Shown: positions 54,076 to 62,078 of the stretch, in pieces | Layout of the letters: each line of letters starts with the position of its first letter | Position numbering within the stretch: position 1 is the first letter of the stretch | Origin: an uncultured Polaribacter sp. | Lineage (GTDB): Bacteria; Bacteroidota; Bacteroidia; Flavobacteriales; Flavobacteriaceae | Assembly (NCBI RefSeq): GCF_947503875.1 | Contig: NZ_CANNFH010000006.1 | Location: 62,001 to 126,000 of the forward strand | Direction: 5' to 3' | Length of the DNA: 64,000 bases | Notes under the pieces: generated by a model | What the model was told of the DNA's origin: nothing | The model's database searches: none | The model's input: only the letters and a program-made list of their open reading frames with translations | Position numbers and translations under genes: made by a program

Positions 54076-55200
54076 ATGAAATCAGTTCATATTCTAATTA
54101 CGTTATTAATTTTCGGTTGTTTTCACTATGGTTTCTCTCAAGAAGAGGAAGAAGATTACAGCAATTTTGGCGCTGTGGATAGTACTCCTATAAAAAGGTA
54201 TGCAAAACCTACTATTTCTGGTATGAGCCCACAAAAATTTATAAGCATTTCATTTGATGCTCAAATGCCATATAACTATCAGTTTTCTGATTTAAGATTT
54301 CCTCAAACCAACCCAGGAAGTGGCTTTAATGTAGACGAGGAAAATCCTAACATTAACGAGAGCGGTAGAGTTAATGTTACTGGAGGATTACGATTTAATA
54401 CCAATATTCCAATAATTTCTAAAAGTAGTTTTGTTTGGCAATCAGGTATTAATTTTATAGATACTAGATACAATATTACAGAAAATACAAATACTCCAAA
54501 TTCGTTACCCGATGGCACGCAAGTAAGAAGTTTAGGAAGAATATTAAATGAAGATGGTTTAAGAAATTTAAATTGGACAAATACTTTCTTTTTTCCACTG
54601 AATGAGAAAAATTTTATTGTATTTCAAAGTCAAATGGATTTAAGTGGAAATTACAATTTTGGAGATTTTCAACCTTTAAATACAGTTAGGTTTAGTGCTG
54701 CTGCTATCTATGGAAAAAGAGTAAATGATTATTTTAGATGGGGTTTAGGTGTGGCAAGAACATACAGAGTTGGTAATTTAAATTATGTACCAGTTGTAAT
54801 GTATGATTGGACTTCTAAAAATCGAAAATGGGGAACAGAAATTTTGTTTCCAGCAAGAGCTTATGTTAGATATAATGTGAATCCAAACTCACTTTTTTTA
54901 GCAGGTTTTGATCTTCAAGGGCAAAGTTATCGAATAGAAGATTATTCTTTTGGAGGCAATTCTTTTGAAATAAGAAGAGGAGAAGTTCGTCCAAAAATTG
55001 AATTTCAGAAACGCTTAAAAGGATATTTTTGGTTGAGTTTAAAAGCGGGATATAGAATAGATTGGTCTTTTAATGCAGATCAATTAAACGGGAATACAGA
55101 CTTTTTTAGAGGTTTTTTTGGAGAGCAACAACTTGGCATGGTTAATAATCTAAACAATCCTTTTTTCTTTAATATTGGTATCAATTTTGTAAGTCAATAA
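54076..55200 (+). CDS. Outer-membrane beta-barrel protein (DUF6268-like)
   Basis: A 374-residue exported protein. A signal peptide is followed by an acidic linker and then repeated amphipathic strands (RVNVTGGLRFNTN, FFFPLNEKNFIVFQSQMDL, FEIRRGEVRPKIEFQKRLKG) ending with the aromatic FFFNIGINFVSQ, as in outer-membrane barrels. It starts one base after the DUF2147 stop. The DUF6268 assignment is from memory. Role unknown. Confidence 0.78.
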   Translation: MKSVHILITLLIFGCFHYGFSQEEEEDYSNFGAVDSTPIKRYAKPTISGMSPQKFISISFDAQMPYNYQFSDLRFPQTNPGSGFNVDEENPNINESGRVNVTGGLRFNTNIPIISKSSFVWQSGINFIDTRYNITENTNTPNSLPDGTQVRSLGRILNEDGLRNLNWTNTFFFPLNEKNFIVFQSQMDLSGNYNFGDFQPLNTVRFSAAAIYGKRVNDYFRWGLGVARTYRVGNLNYVPVVMYDWTSKNRKWGTEILFPARAYVRYNVNPNSLFLAGFDLQGQSYRIEDYSFGGNSFEIRRGEVRPKIEFQKRLKGYFWLSLKAGYRIDWSFNADQLNGNTDFFRGFFGEQQLGMVNNLNNPFFFNIGINFVSQ

Positions 55201-55399
55201 ACACGTTTTTATAAGTTTTACTAAAGGTTATTCTTAACAAATAGATTTATCAAAAAAACAGCTATCTTGTTTATAAGAATTTTAGAGGTTTTAAAATGTA
55301 TAGAACTTATTGCGAAAGAATGATGAATTGATAAAGGCTTGTTAGAAAATAAATTGATTAAAGAATACATACTTCAGCTAAAATTTTACAAATAGAATA

Positions 55400-56017
55400 A
55401 TGAAATTTAAAAAGAAGAAACTACATTTACAAGACCTATTTTACATTGCTTATTTGTATTTAATAATTTTAGGTATAGTTAGCGATGCTATTTTTTACGG
55501 AATTTTTGGCGTTTCTTATTTAAATTATACCACTATTCTAGATGCGTTAATATCTCCAATAAGTCTGTTAACAAATAATTGGAAACTTGCTTTGACATTA
55601 GCTGTTATGTTTACATTGCTATATGTTTATTTAACAAAATGGGCTCCAAAATTATATAAAAAACTAAGGGTAAAGAAATGGTATCAAAAAATATACAACA
55701 TAGAGAAATGGGATAAACGTTATGCAGATTTAGAAGAGAAAAAAAATCTAATTCCAGGAATGATGTTTCTTTTTTTTCTACTATTTGTTGCTATGAGAAC
55801 TGGTTTAGGGTTTGGACTTAAACACAAATATCAAGAAAAGGAAATTATACCAAACTACACGTTAGTTTTTAAGGACAATCAGCATTTAAATGTTAGAAAA
55901 ATTGGCCAAAACTCGGCTTATTTTTTCTATTTTATTCCTGGTGAAAAAGTGATTACTGCAACGCCAATTTCAGATAATTTAAAGCAAATAAAAGTATTGG
56001 AAAAGAAAAAGAAATAA
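55400..56017 (+). CDS. Membrane protein, hypothetical
   Basis: A 205-residue protein with about three helices (residues 12-40, 57-75, 117-140) and a C-terminal soluble segment of beta character (NYTLVFKDNQHLNVRKIGQ, YFFYFIPGEKVITATP). No known motif. It lies 200 bases after the DUF6268 gene, with no terminator seen in between, and 60 bases before purC. Function unknown. Confidence 0.65.
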   Translation: MKFKKKKLHLQDLFYIAYLYLIILGIVSDAIFYGIFGVSYLNYTTILDALISPISLLTNNWKLALTLAVMFTLLYVYLTKWAPKLYKKLRVKKWYQKIYNIEKWDKRYADLEEKKNLIPGMMFLFFLLFVAMRTGLGFGLKHKYQEKEIIPNYTLVFKDNQHLNVRKIGQNSAYFFYFIPGEKVITATPISDNLKQIKVLEKKKK

Positions 56018-56077
56018 GCTTAGAAAAGCTTATTTTTGTCGCCAGTTATCACAAACTAAAAACATCAATTTAAAAAG

Positions 56078-57025
56078 ATGAATACAATTAACGAAACAAA
56101 TTTTAAGTTTCCAAAACAGAAATCTGTTTACAAAGGTAAGGTTAGAGAGGTTTACAATATAAACGACGACCTTTTGGTAATGATAGCATCTGACAGATTA
56201 TCTGCTTTTGATGTAATTTTACCACGTCAAATTCCTTTTAAAGGACAAATTCTAAATCAGATTGCTACTAAAATGATGAATGATACTGCAGATATTGTTC
56301 CTAATTGGTTAATTGCTAATCCAGATGAAAATGTGGCTATAGGGCATTTGTGTGAACCTTTTAAGGTAGAAATGGTAATTAGAGGTTACCTTTCTGGACA
56401 TGCAGCAAGAGAATATAAAGCAGGTAAAAGATTGCTTTGTGGTGTTGCCATGGCAGAAGGTTTAAAAGAAAATGATAAATTTCCAGAACCTATAATTACG
56501 CCTTCAACCAAAGCAGAAAATGGAGAACATGATGAGGATATTTCTAGAGAAAACATACTTTCTCAAGCAATTGTTTCTGAAGAAGATTATATTGTTTTAG
56601 AAAAATATACAAGAGCTTTATTTCAAAGAGGAACAGAAATAGCAGCAAAAAGAGGCTTAATTTTAGTGGATACCAAATATGAATTTGGTAAAACTAAAGA
56701 TGGTAAAATTGTATTGATAGATGAAATTCATACACCAGATTCATCTCGTTATTTCTACGCAGAAGGTTACCAAGAAAGACAAGATAAAGGAGAAGCACAA
56801 AAGCAATTGTCTAAAGAATTTGTAAGACAATGGTTAATAGAAAATGGATTTCAAGGCAAAGAAGGCCAGCAGATTCCAGCAATGTCTGATGAAAAAATAT
56901 TAGAAATTTCTAACAGATATATAGAATTATACGAGCAAATTACAGGAGAAACTTTTGTAAAAGCTGCTACAGCAAATGTTTTGCAAAGAATTGAAGACAA
57001 CGTAAATGCTTTTTTAGCAAACTAA
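56078..57025 (+). CDS. purC: SAICAR synthetase
   Basis: A 315-residue enzyme joining CAIR and aspartate in purine synthesis. [28 protein letters not shown] (ATP-grasp-like N-lobe), [35 protein letters not shown] and [29 protein letters not shown] are diagnostic. Length fits the longer fungal/Bacteroidetes-type PurC. Pathway partner of purL at 23.6-27.3 kb but not linked to it. Confidence 0.96.
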   Translation: MNTINETNFKFPKQKSVYKGKVREVYNINDDLLVMIASDRLSAFDVILPRQIPFKGQILNQIATKMMNDTADIVPNWLIANPDENVAIGHLCEPFKVEMVIRGYLSGHAAREYKAGKRLLCGVAMAEGLKENDKFPEPIITPSTKAENGEHDEDISRENILSQAIVSEEDYIVLEKYTRALFQRGTEIAAKRGLILVDTKYEFGKTKDGKIVLIDEIHTPDSSRYFYAEGYQERQDKGEAQKQLSKEFVRQWLIENGFQGKEGQQIPAMSDEKILEISNRYIELYEQITGETFVKAATANVLQRIEDNVNAFLAN

Positions 57026-57057
57026 CAACCCAAAACAAACAATTATAAACTAAAATA

Positions 57058-58245
57058 ATGATAATAGAACCAAGAACAAGAGGCTTTATATGTTTAACAT
57101 CACATCCTACAGGTTGTGCACAAAATGTAAAAGATCAAATTGCTTACGTAAAGTCGAAAGGAAAAATTGATGGCGCAAAAAAGGTATTAGTAATTGGCTC
57201 TTCTACAGGATTTGGATTGGCATCTAGAATAACCAGTGCATTTGGTTCCGATGCTGCTACAATTGGTGTCTTTTTTGATAAACCAGCAACAGAAGGCAGA
57301 CCAGGTTCTCCAGGATATTACAATACTGCAGCTTTTGAGCAAGAAGCACATGCAGCAGGTTTGTATGCAAAAAGTATAAATGGCGATGCATTTTCTAACG
57401 AAATAAAAGAGCAAGTTGTAAATCTAATTAAAGAAGATTTAGGTAAAATAGACTTAGTAATTTATAGTTTAGCATCACCAGTAAGAAAACATCCGGTTAC
57501 AGGTAAAAGATTTAAATCTACCTTAAAACCAATTGGTGAAGTTTTTACCAATAAAACAGTAGATTTTCATACCGGTAACGTTTCAGAAATTTCTATAAAT
57601 CCTGCAGAAGGAGAAGATGTAGAAAATACAGTAACTGTTATGGGAGGTGAAGATTGGAAAATGTGGATGGATGCTTTAAAAGAAGCAGACGTTTTAGAAG
57701 AAGGTACAACAACTGTTGCGTATTCTTACATTGGCCCAGAAGTTACAAAACCAGTGTATAGAAATGGAACAATTGGTGCTGCAAAAGATCATTTAGAAGC
57801 TACAGCTTTTGAAATTGCTGAAGATTTAAAAACAATAGGAGGTAAGGCTTATGTTTCTGTAAACAAAGCATTAGTTACACAGGCTAGTTCTGCAATTCCT
57901 GTAATTCCTTTATACATTTCTTTATTATTTAAAATAATGAAAGAAAAGGGAATTCATGAAGGTTGTATAGAGCAAATTCAGCGTTTGTATAGCCAACGTT
58001 TATTTGGTGGGAATTTAGATTTAGATGATAAAGGCAGAATACGAGTAGACGATTGGGAAATGCGCGAAGATGTGCAAGCAGAAATTGCTGCACTTTGGAA
58101 AAAAGCAACTACAGAAAATTTATCAGAATTAGGAGATTTAGAAGGCTATAGCAATGAGTTTTTTAAACTATTTGGTTTTAAAGTGCCAGGAGTAGATTAC
58201 ACAGCAGATGTAAACGAAGTGGTTGCCATACCAAGTGAGCAATAA
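57058..58245 (+). CDS. fabV: Enoyl-ACP/trans-2-enoyl-CoA reductase FabV
   Basis: A 395-residue NADH-dependent reductase of the long SDR class that completes fatty-acid elongation cycles. FICLTSHPTGCAQNVKDQI begins the protein, VLVIGSSTGFGLASRI is the NAD site, LVIYSLASPVRKHPVTG follows, and the active site is the FabV-specific Y-x8-K in YRNGTIGAAK. Related TER enzymes from Treponema work on crotonyl-CoA. FabV is naturally resistant to triclosan. 32 bases after purC. Confidence 0.94.
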   Translation: MIIEPRTRGFICLTSHPTGCAQNVKDQIAYVKSKGKIDGAKKVLVIGSSTGFGLASRITSAFGSDAATIGVFFDKPATEGRPGSPGYYNTAAFEQEAHAAGLYAKSINGDAFSNEIKEQVVNLIKEDLGKIDLVIYSLASPVRKHPVTGKRFKSTLKPIGEVFTNKTVDFHTGNVSEISINPAEGEDVENTVTVMGGEDWKMWMDALKEADVLEEGTTTVAYSYIGPEVTKPVYRNGTIGAAKDHLEATAFEIAEDLKTIGGKAYVSVNKALVTQASSAIPVIPLYISLLFKIMKEKGIHEGCIEQIQRLYSQRLFGGNLDLDDKGRIRVDDWEMREDVQAEIAALWKKATTENLSELGDLEGYSNEFFKLFGFKVPGVDYTADVNEVVAIPSEQ

Positions 58246-58267
58246 AAATAAAAACACATAACTTATA

Positions 58268-58314
58268 GAAACCTCACAGTTGTTTAAATGATTTTAAATA
58301 CTGTGAGGTTTTTT
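58268..58314 (+). terminator. Intrinsic terminator after fabV
   Basis: AAACCTCACAG pairs with CTGTGAGGTTT and a T-run follows; 22 bases after the fabV stop. Confidence 0.82.
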
Positions 58315-58330
58315 GTAAAACACCATTTTT

Positions 58331-58813
58331 TTGAAAGCAGTTACTATAAAACAATTAAAAGACGAATTATCTCACAAATCTGCCACTGAGTTAAAAGATT
58401 TGTGTTTGCATTTGGCAAGATTTAAAAAAGAGAATAAAGAGCTCTTAACATACTTATTATTTGAATCTACAGATGAAGAAGGTTATATAGCAACAATAAA
58501 AGAAGAGGTAGACGAGCAGTTTGATGAAATAAATACAAATAGCTTTTATTATATTAGAAAAAGTATGCGTAAAATTTTAGCGGCTATAAAAAAGCACATT
58601 CGTTATTCTAAGAAGAAAGAAACAGAAGCAGAATTGTTGTTATATTTCTGTAAAAAATTAAAAGAATTTAGACCATCTATAAAAAGAAGTACAAGACTGC
58701 AAGGTATTTTTGATATGCAGTTAAGAATGGCAAAAAAAGCCATAGAAAAATTACACGAAGATTTACAATACGACTTTCAACTAGAGGTAGATAATTTATT
58801 AGAAGATGCATAA
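58331..58813 (+). CDS. Conserved helical hypothetical protein
   Basis: A 160-residue, strongly helical, charged protein: MKAVTIKQLKDELSHKSATELKDLCLHLARF at the start, YYIRKSMRKILAAIKKHIRYSKK in the middle. Its start is TTG (58331); no ATG is available before the conserved-looking beginning. No signal peptide or known motif. The last eight bases overlap the next gene, so the pair is translationally coupled. Function unknown; the fold looks like a helical bundle or nucleic-acid-binding scaffold, which is only inference. Confidence 0.6.
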   Translation: MKAVTIKQLKDELSHKSATELKDLCLHLARFKKENKELLTYLLFESTDEEGYIATIKEEVDEQFDEINTNSFYYIRKSMRKILAAIKKHIRYSKKKETEAELLLYFCKKLKEFRPSIKRSTRLQGIFDMQLRMAKKAIEKLHEDLQYDFQLEVDNLLEDA

Positions 58814-59174
58814 AGAAAGACCAATTTTAGAAAATATTATAAAAGAGAACATGTCTATAACTGAAGTTTTTCAGAACAAAACTTTAAGACCTGTTATAAA
58901 AATGCAGCACTTGTTACTGATAAAATCATTTAAAAATTACCTTTTAAACCGAAAAATAGATTTTTCGGTTTTAACAGATCAAAAGAAAAAAAGCAGAATT
59001 AAAGGTATTTTTACAAAAGATATCAATTATAAAAACTTTACTATAGGTCTTATTGTTGGAGATTTTACTACTGATGAGTTTCATTTCTATGCAGAAAATA
59101 CATCAGAAATTAATAGAAGAATATTACAAATAATTACACAGCGTGTACAAGACTCTATAAAAGAATTGGAATAA
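58806..59174 (+). CDS. Conserved hypothetical protein (sometimes labelled glyoxalase in relatives)
   Basis: A 122-residue protein with SITEVFQNKTLRPVIKMQHLLLIKSFKNYL and a C-terminal EINRRILQIITQRVQDSI helix. The EVFQNKTLRPVIKxQ block resembles small Bacteroidetes proteins that databases sometimes call glyoxalase, but I see no glyoxalase metal-site pattern and would not use that name. It overlaps the gene upstream by eight bases. Function unknown. Confidence 0.6.
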   Translation: MHKERPILENIIKENMSITEVFQNKTLRPVIKMQHLLLIKSFKNYLLNRKIDFSVLTDQKKKSRIKGIFTKDINYKNFTIGLIVGDFTTDEFHFYAENTSEINRRILQIITQRVQDSIKELE

Positions 59175-59286
59175 AAAAACCGTTGCTCCTCAGCAACGGT
59201 CTATCAATCAACCAAAAAACTTCTTATGTTTAAAAAACAGACCGCTTTAAAAATCTGTTTGTAAGAAGTAAAATATAATATTTTTA
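59173..59286 (-). ncRNA. Candidate small RNA with nested hairpin and terminator
   Basis: On the minus strand a TATCTTTG element at 59299-59292 (with TTG 23 bases upstream) predicts a start near 59286. The transcript has an outer stem (ACTTCTTA/TAAGAAGT, 59269-59262 with 59226-59219) enclosing an inner stem (AAACAGA/TCTGTTT), then a terminator ACCGTTGCT-4 nt-AGCAACGGT with seven Us. A CGGTCT in the inner stem can also pair with AGACCG on the terminator's 5' arm. No convincing ORF. About 114 bases, class unknown. Confidence 0.55.
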
Positions 59287-59291
59287 CACTA

Positions 59292-59325
59292 CAAAGATAC
59301 TTAATTATTGTTTACTATTATTCAA
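59292..59325 (-). promoter_or_regulatory. Promoter of the candidate small RNA
   Basis: TTG (59325-59323), 23 bases, then TATCTTTG (59299-59292) on the minus strand, the Bacteroidetes -33/-7 layout at the long end of allowed spacing. Confidence 0.5.
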
Positions 59326-59356
59326 TAAAAGTTAAACAAAACTTAAAATACTCACA

Positions 59357-59394
59357 AAAAAAGAGCTATAAATGTCTCTATAACTCCTTTTTTA
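59357..59394 (-). terminator. Imperfect terminator hairpin after the TerC gene
   Basis: AAAAAAGAG and CTCCTTTTTT with TATA/TATA extend a stem with a bulge. It lies 13 bases after the TerC stop and would separate it from the small RNA. Confidence 0.6.
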
Positions 59395-59406
59395 ATTTTA
59401 AATAAT

Positions 59407-60198
59407 TTATTTTTTAGCTAATAAATTTTTCTGATATTTTCCTTGTACAATATCTATTATTACTAAAATCCCTATTACAAAATAGAATGTAGTTTTACTC
59501 ATTGGCACAATTTCTTCTCCAAAGATTTTAATATGTGCTAAATGGCCACCTTCTGTAAGCAACATAATACCAACTATAAAAAGAATAAATAGGCCTAAAA
59601 CCTCATACATTCTGTTTTTAGATAAAAATTCAGATATTTTGTTGGCCATAAAAAGCATTAATAATCCACTTACAACAATGGCTGCAGCCATAACCAAAAA
59701 AGCAGTTGTTTCGTTTTCAATTTCTCTTGTAAGTCCAATAGCCGCTAAAATAGAATCAAAAGAAAACACTAAATTCATTAGTACAATGCTAAAAACAACA
59801 GCGTTAGAAGATTTGGTTCCTTTATCTGAAGCCATTTCGTTAATTTCTAATCCTTTTGTAGAAATTATGTGCCAAATTTCTTTAATTGCAGTATAAATTA
59901 TAAATCCACCTCCTATTAAAACAATAAGACTGTGACCATTAAAAGCAAAGGCCACAATATCTTTTATTTCTGCAGTTAAAAAGGAAAAAGGTTTTTGAAA
60001 ATATTTGATAAGAGAAACTAATATAAAAAGTAAAACAATACGTAATCCAATAGCAATTAAGATTCCAATTTTTCTTACCTTTTTTTGATCTTTAAGCGGT
60101 GCTTTTTTAGACTCTAAAGAGATATATAAAAGATTGTCAAACCCCAATACAGCTTGCAATAATATTAGCATTATTAAGGTGAAAATAACTTGTAACAT
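59407..60198 (-). CDS. TerC-family membrane protein
   Basis: A 263-residue inner-membrane protein with about seven helices. LQAVLGFDNLLYISLESKKAP holds the conserved acidic FDN motif and SIVLMNLVFSFDSILAAIGLT the second, FDS; these pore-lining aspartates mark the TerC/Alx/MeeF group, now linked to manganese export. GKYQKNLL at the end is C-terminal. The metal is not readable here. The promoter TTG-N20-TACCTTTG lies upstream. Confidence 0.9.
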   Translation of the reverse strand: MLQVIFTLIMLILLQAVLGFDNLLYISLESKKAPLKDQKKVRKIGILIAIGLRIVLLFILVSLIKYFQKPFSFLTAEIKDIVAFAFNGHSLIVLIGGGFIIYTAIKEIWHIISTKGLEINEMASDKGTKSSNAVVFSIVLMNLVFSFDSILAAIGLTREIENETTAFLVMAAAIVVSGLLMLFMANKISEFLSKNRMYEVLGLFILFIVGIMLLTEGGHLAHIKIFGEEIVPMSKTTFYFVIGILVIIDIVQGKYQKNLLAKK

Positions 60199-60225
60199 TT
60201 ATTTTATTTTTTTGGTTGAAGTTTT

Positions 60226-60256
60226 CAAAGGTATTTTTAATGCATGTATTGTGCAA
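60226..60256 (-). promoter_or_regulatory. Promoter (TTG-N20-TACCTTTG) before the TerC gene
   Basis: TTG at 60256-60254, 20 bases, TACCTTTG at 60233-60226, then 27 bases to the start codon: a close match to the phylum consensus. Confidence 0.6.
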
Positions 60257-60270
60257 TTTTTATTTTATTT

Positions 60271-60357
60271 AGTTTTAAGGTTTTAAAGTTTTAAGGTTTT
60301 AAAGTTTTAAAGTTTTAAAGTTCTAAAGTTTTAAGGCTATCAGGTTTTAAAGTTTAA
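60271..60357. repeat. Eight-base tandem tract (AGTTTTAA/GGTTTTAA)
   Basis: About eleven units of 8 bp, mostly AGTTTTAA or GGTTTTAA with a few variants (AGTTCTAA, GGCTATCA). Intergenic between TerC and TauE genes. Confidence 0.9.
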
Positions 60358-60370
60358 TTTTTTTTAAATT

Positions 60371-60410
60371 CCACAAACCACAAACCACAAACCACAAACC
60401 ACAAACCACT
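60371..60410. repeat. Seven-base tandem repeat, CCACAAA
   Basis: Five perfect CCACAAA units and a partial sixth abut the TauE/SafE stop codon. Similar ACAAACT/ACAAACC units precede gldG's stop (47713-47770). Confidence 0.9.
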
Positions 60411-61176
60411 AAACCAAATATTTCCATAAAATTCTTAGACTTACAAACGCAATTAAAATTGCAGTTGCTTTTTTAAGCTGAATAGGTGTAAAAAAATTAG
60501 TACTTAATCTACTGCCTATTTGTCCGCCAATCAAAACAACTACCAATAAAATGGTGGTCAAATTCCAATCTATATAAAAGTTGGTATTCGCATATTGCCC
60601 AGTCAAACCTGCAATAGAATTTACTAAAATAAAAACACTGGCAGTTGCTGCAATTTTTTTGGGTGTGTCCCATTTTGTAAGGTGTAAAAGTGGAGCTAAA
60701 AATACGCCACCACCAATGCCAACCATTCCAGATATAAAACCTATAAATCCACCAAAAGTACTATTTACTATTTTGTTTTGGTTTCTTTTAGGACTTGATT
60801 TTACACTATGTTTTTTAGAAAACCACATGGTTAATGCAGCAAAAAGCAAAGTAAAACCTAATAAAATAAAAAAGAAATTTTGACTAATTCTTAATTTTCC
60901 GCCTAAAAAAGAAAAAGGAATGCTAAAAAGTACTAATGGAATAATTTTTTTCCAATCAATTACTTTCTGTCTATAAAAAAGAAGAACATTGCCCAAAACC
61001 ACAACAATATTACACAATAAAGAGGTGGCTCTTATCTGTGTAAAAGCAATTCCTGTTAAGGCTAAAATTGCTAAATAACTAGAACCACCACCAAAACCAA
61101 CGGCAGCATATAAAATGGCAACTATAAAAAATAGCAAAATAATATGCCAGTTTTGTAAAATGGTTTCAAAAATCAA
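60409..61176 (-). CDS. TSUP-family (TauE/SafE) anion exporter
   Basis: A 255-residue membrane protein with about eight helices. AAVGFGGGSSYLAILALTG near the N-terminus and ISGMVGIGGGVFLAPLLHL in the middle are the two TauE/SafE repeats. Members move sulfite, sulfoacetate or other organosulfur anions. Substrate unknown. Monocistronic; its 3' end is decorated with the CCACAAA repeat. A 376-base gap follows upstream. Confidence 0.9.
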   Translation of the reverse strand: MIFETILQNWHIILLFFIVAILYAAVGFGGGSSYLAILALTGIAFTQIRATSLLCNIVVVLGNVLLFYRQKVIDWKKIIPLVLFSIPFSFLGGKLRISQNFFFILLGFTLLFAALTMWFSKKHSVKSSPKRNQNKIVNSTFGGFIGFISGMVGIGGGVFLAPLLHLTKWDTPKKIAATASVFILVNSIAGLTGQYANTNFYIDWNLTTILLVVVLIGGQIGSRLSTNFFTPIQLKKATAILIAFVSLRILWKYLV

Positions 61177-61552
61177 ATAATAAATAAATTAGTAGATAAT
61201 TATTATAATTGTTTCAAAAATAATCATAAAAGTCTTAAAGGTTGCCTATAATTGAATTGATTTTATAAACTTCTGTGCACCTTTTTTGATAATAAATTTA
61301 AACCAATATTTTTTGTGATTAATTTTTCTTTAGGCTTTTCGTTTTAATTTATTTTCAGATATAAACTAAATAAGAAGCTGTTTTTTTTGAAAGTTGATGT
61401 AAAAATAAGTATTTCCTTTTTGTTATAAAAAGGCTTAAATTTAAACATATTTGTTTTTTTTAAAGGCTTTTTTTGTAAATAATGTTTAAAAATTTATTTT
61501 TTAGTACATATTTATTGTGCTAATTTAATATATTTATGCTAAATTAATATAT
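61177..61552. other. Intergenic region before the InsA-like gene
   Basis: 376 AT-rich bases between divergent genes. Apart from the direct repeats at its right end (61518-61552) I see no gene, hairpin terminator or consensus promoter. Confidence 0.6.
61518..61552 (+). promoter_or_regulatory. Direct repeats, candidate operator
   Basis: TGCTAATTTAATATAT (61518-61533) and TGCTAAATTAATATAT (61537-61552) differ at one base, start 19 bases apart and abut the ATG at 61553. A related TAAATTAACATA occurs at 61978-61989, upstream of the porin gene. They could bind the HTH protein they precede. Confidence 0.5.
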
Positions 61553-61972
61553 ATGACTATAGAATTTTGTCCTAATTGTAGTTCTAATGAGTACATTAAA
61601 AGTGGAGTAATTAAAAATAGGCAGCGTTATAAGTGTAAAAAATGCAATTATTTTTTTACCGTAAATAAGGTGGGTAAAAATATTGATGATTATTATGTAA
61701 ACAAATCATTGCAATTATATCTAGAGGGTTTAACTTATAGAGAGATTGAGCGTATTTTAGGAATATCGCATGTAAGTATTATGAATTGGGTTAAAAAATA
61801 CAACATAAAAAGACCTTATAATTCTAAATATCACCCAACTTATAAAATTTTTAATGCAAAAGAATTAAGTAATTTTTTTCAGGAAACTCAAAATATAAAA
61901 GGCGCGGGAGTAGTTGTAACAGAGTTAGGAGATAAGTTTATGTTAATAAAATGGGAACGATTTAAAGAATAG
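61553..61972 (+). CDS. InsA-like zinc-ribbon/HTH protein, probably a domesticated regulator
   Basis: A 139-residue protein. The N-terminus is an IS1 InsA-type zinc ribbon (CPNC ... CKKC), then a helix-turn-helix (LYLEGLTYREIERILGISHVSIMNWVKKY), as in IS1 first frames. The C-terminal 50 residues (KELSNFFQETQNIKGAGVVVTELGDKFMLIKW) are not a transposase core. No InsB partner, inverted repeats or target duplication was found, so it is not an insertion sequence. It is 106 bases upstream of the porin-symporter operon, which it may control; that is inference. Confidence 0.75.
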   Translation: MTIEFCPNCSSNEYIKSGVIKNRQRYKCKKCNYFFTVNKVGKNIDDYYVNKSLQLYLEGLTYREIERILGISHVSIMNWVKKYNIKRPYNSKYHPTYKIFNAKELSNFFQETQNIKGAGVVVTELGDKFMLIKWERFKE

Positions 61973-62078
61973 TATAGTAAATTAACATAAAAATATAGTA
62001 ATATTTTTTTAACTAATTTATTTTAAGAGTTTAGCAGTGCACACAAAATCAATTATTCAATAACTAAACTATTATTTA

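Noticed and set aside
61553..61972. IS1-family insertion sequence
   Set aside because: Only an InsA-like frame is present; there is no InsB frame, no terminal inverted repeats and the C-terminus is not a transposase core.
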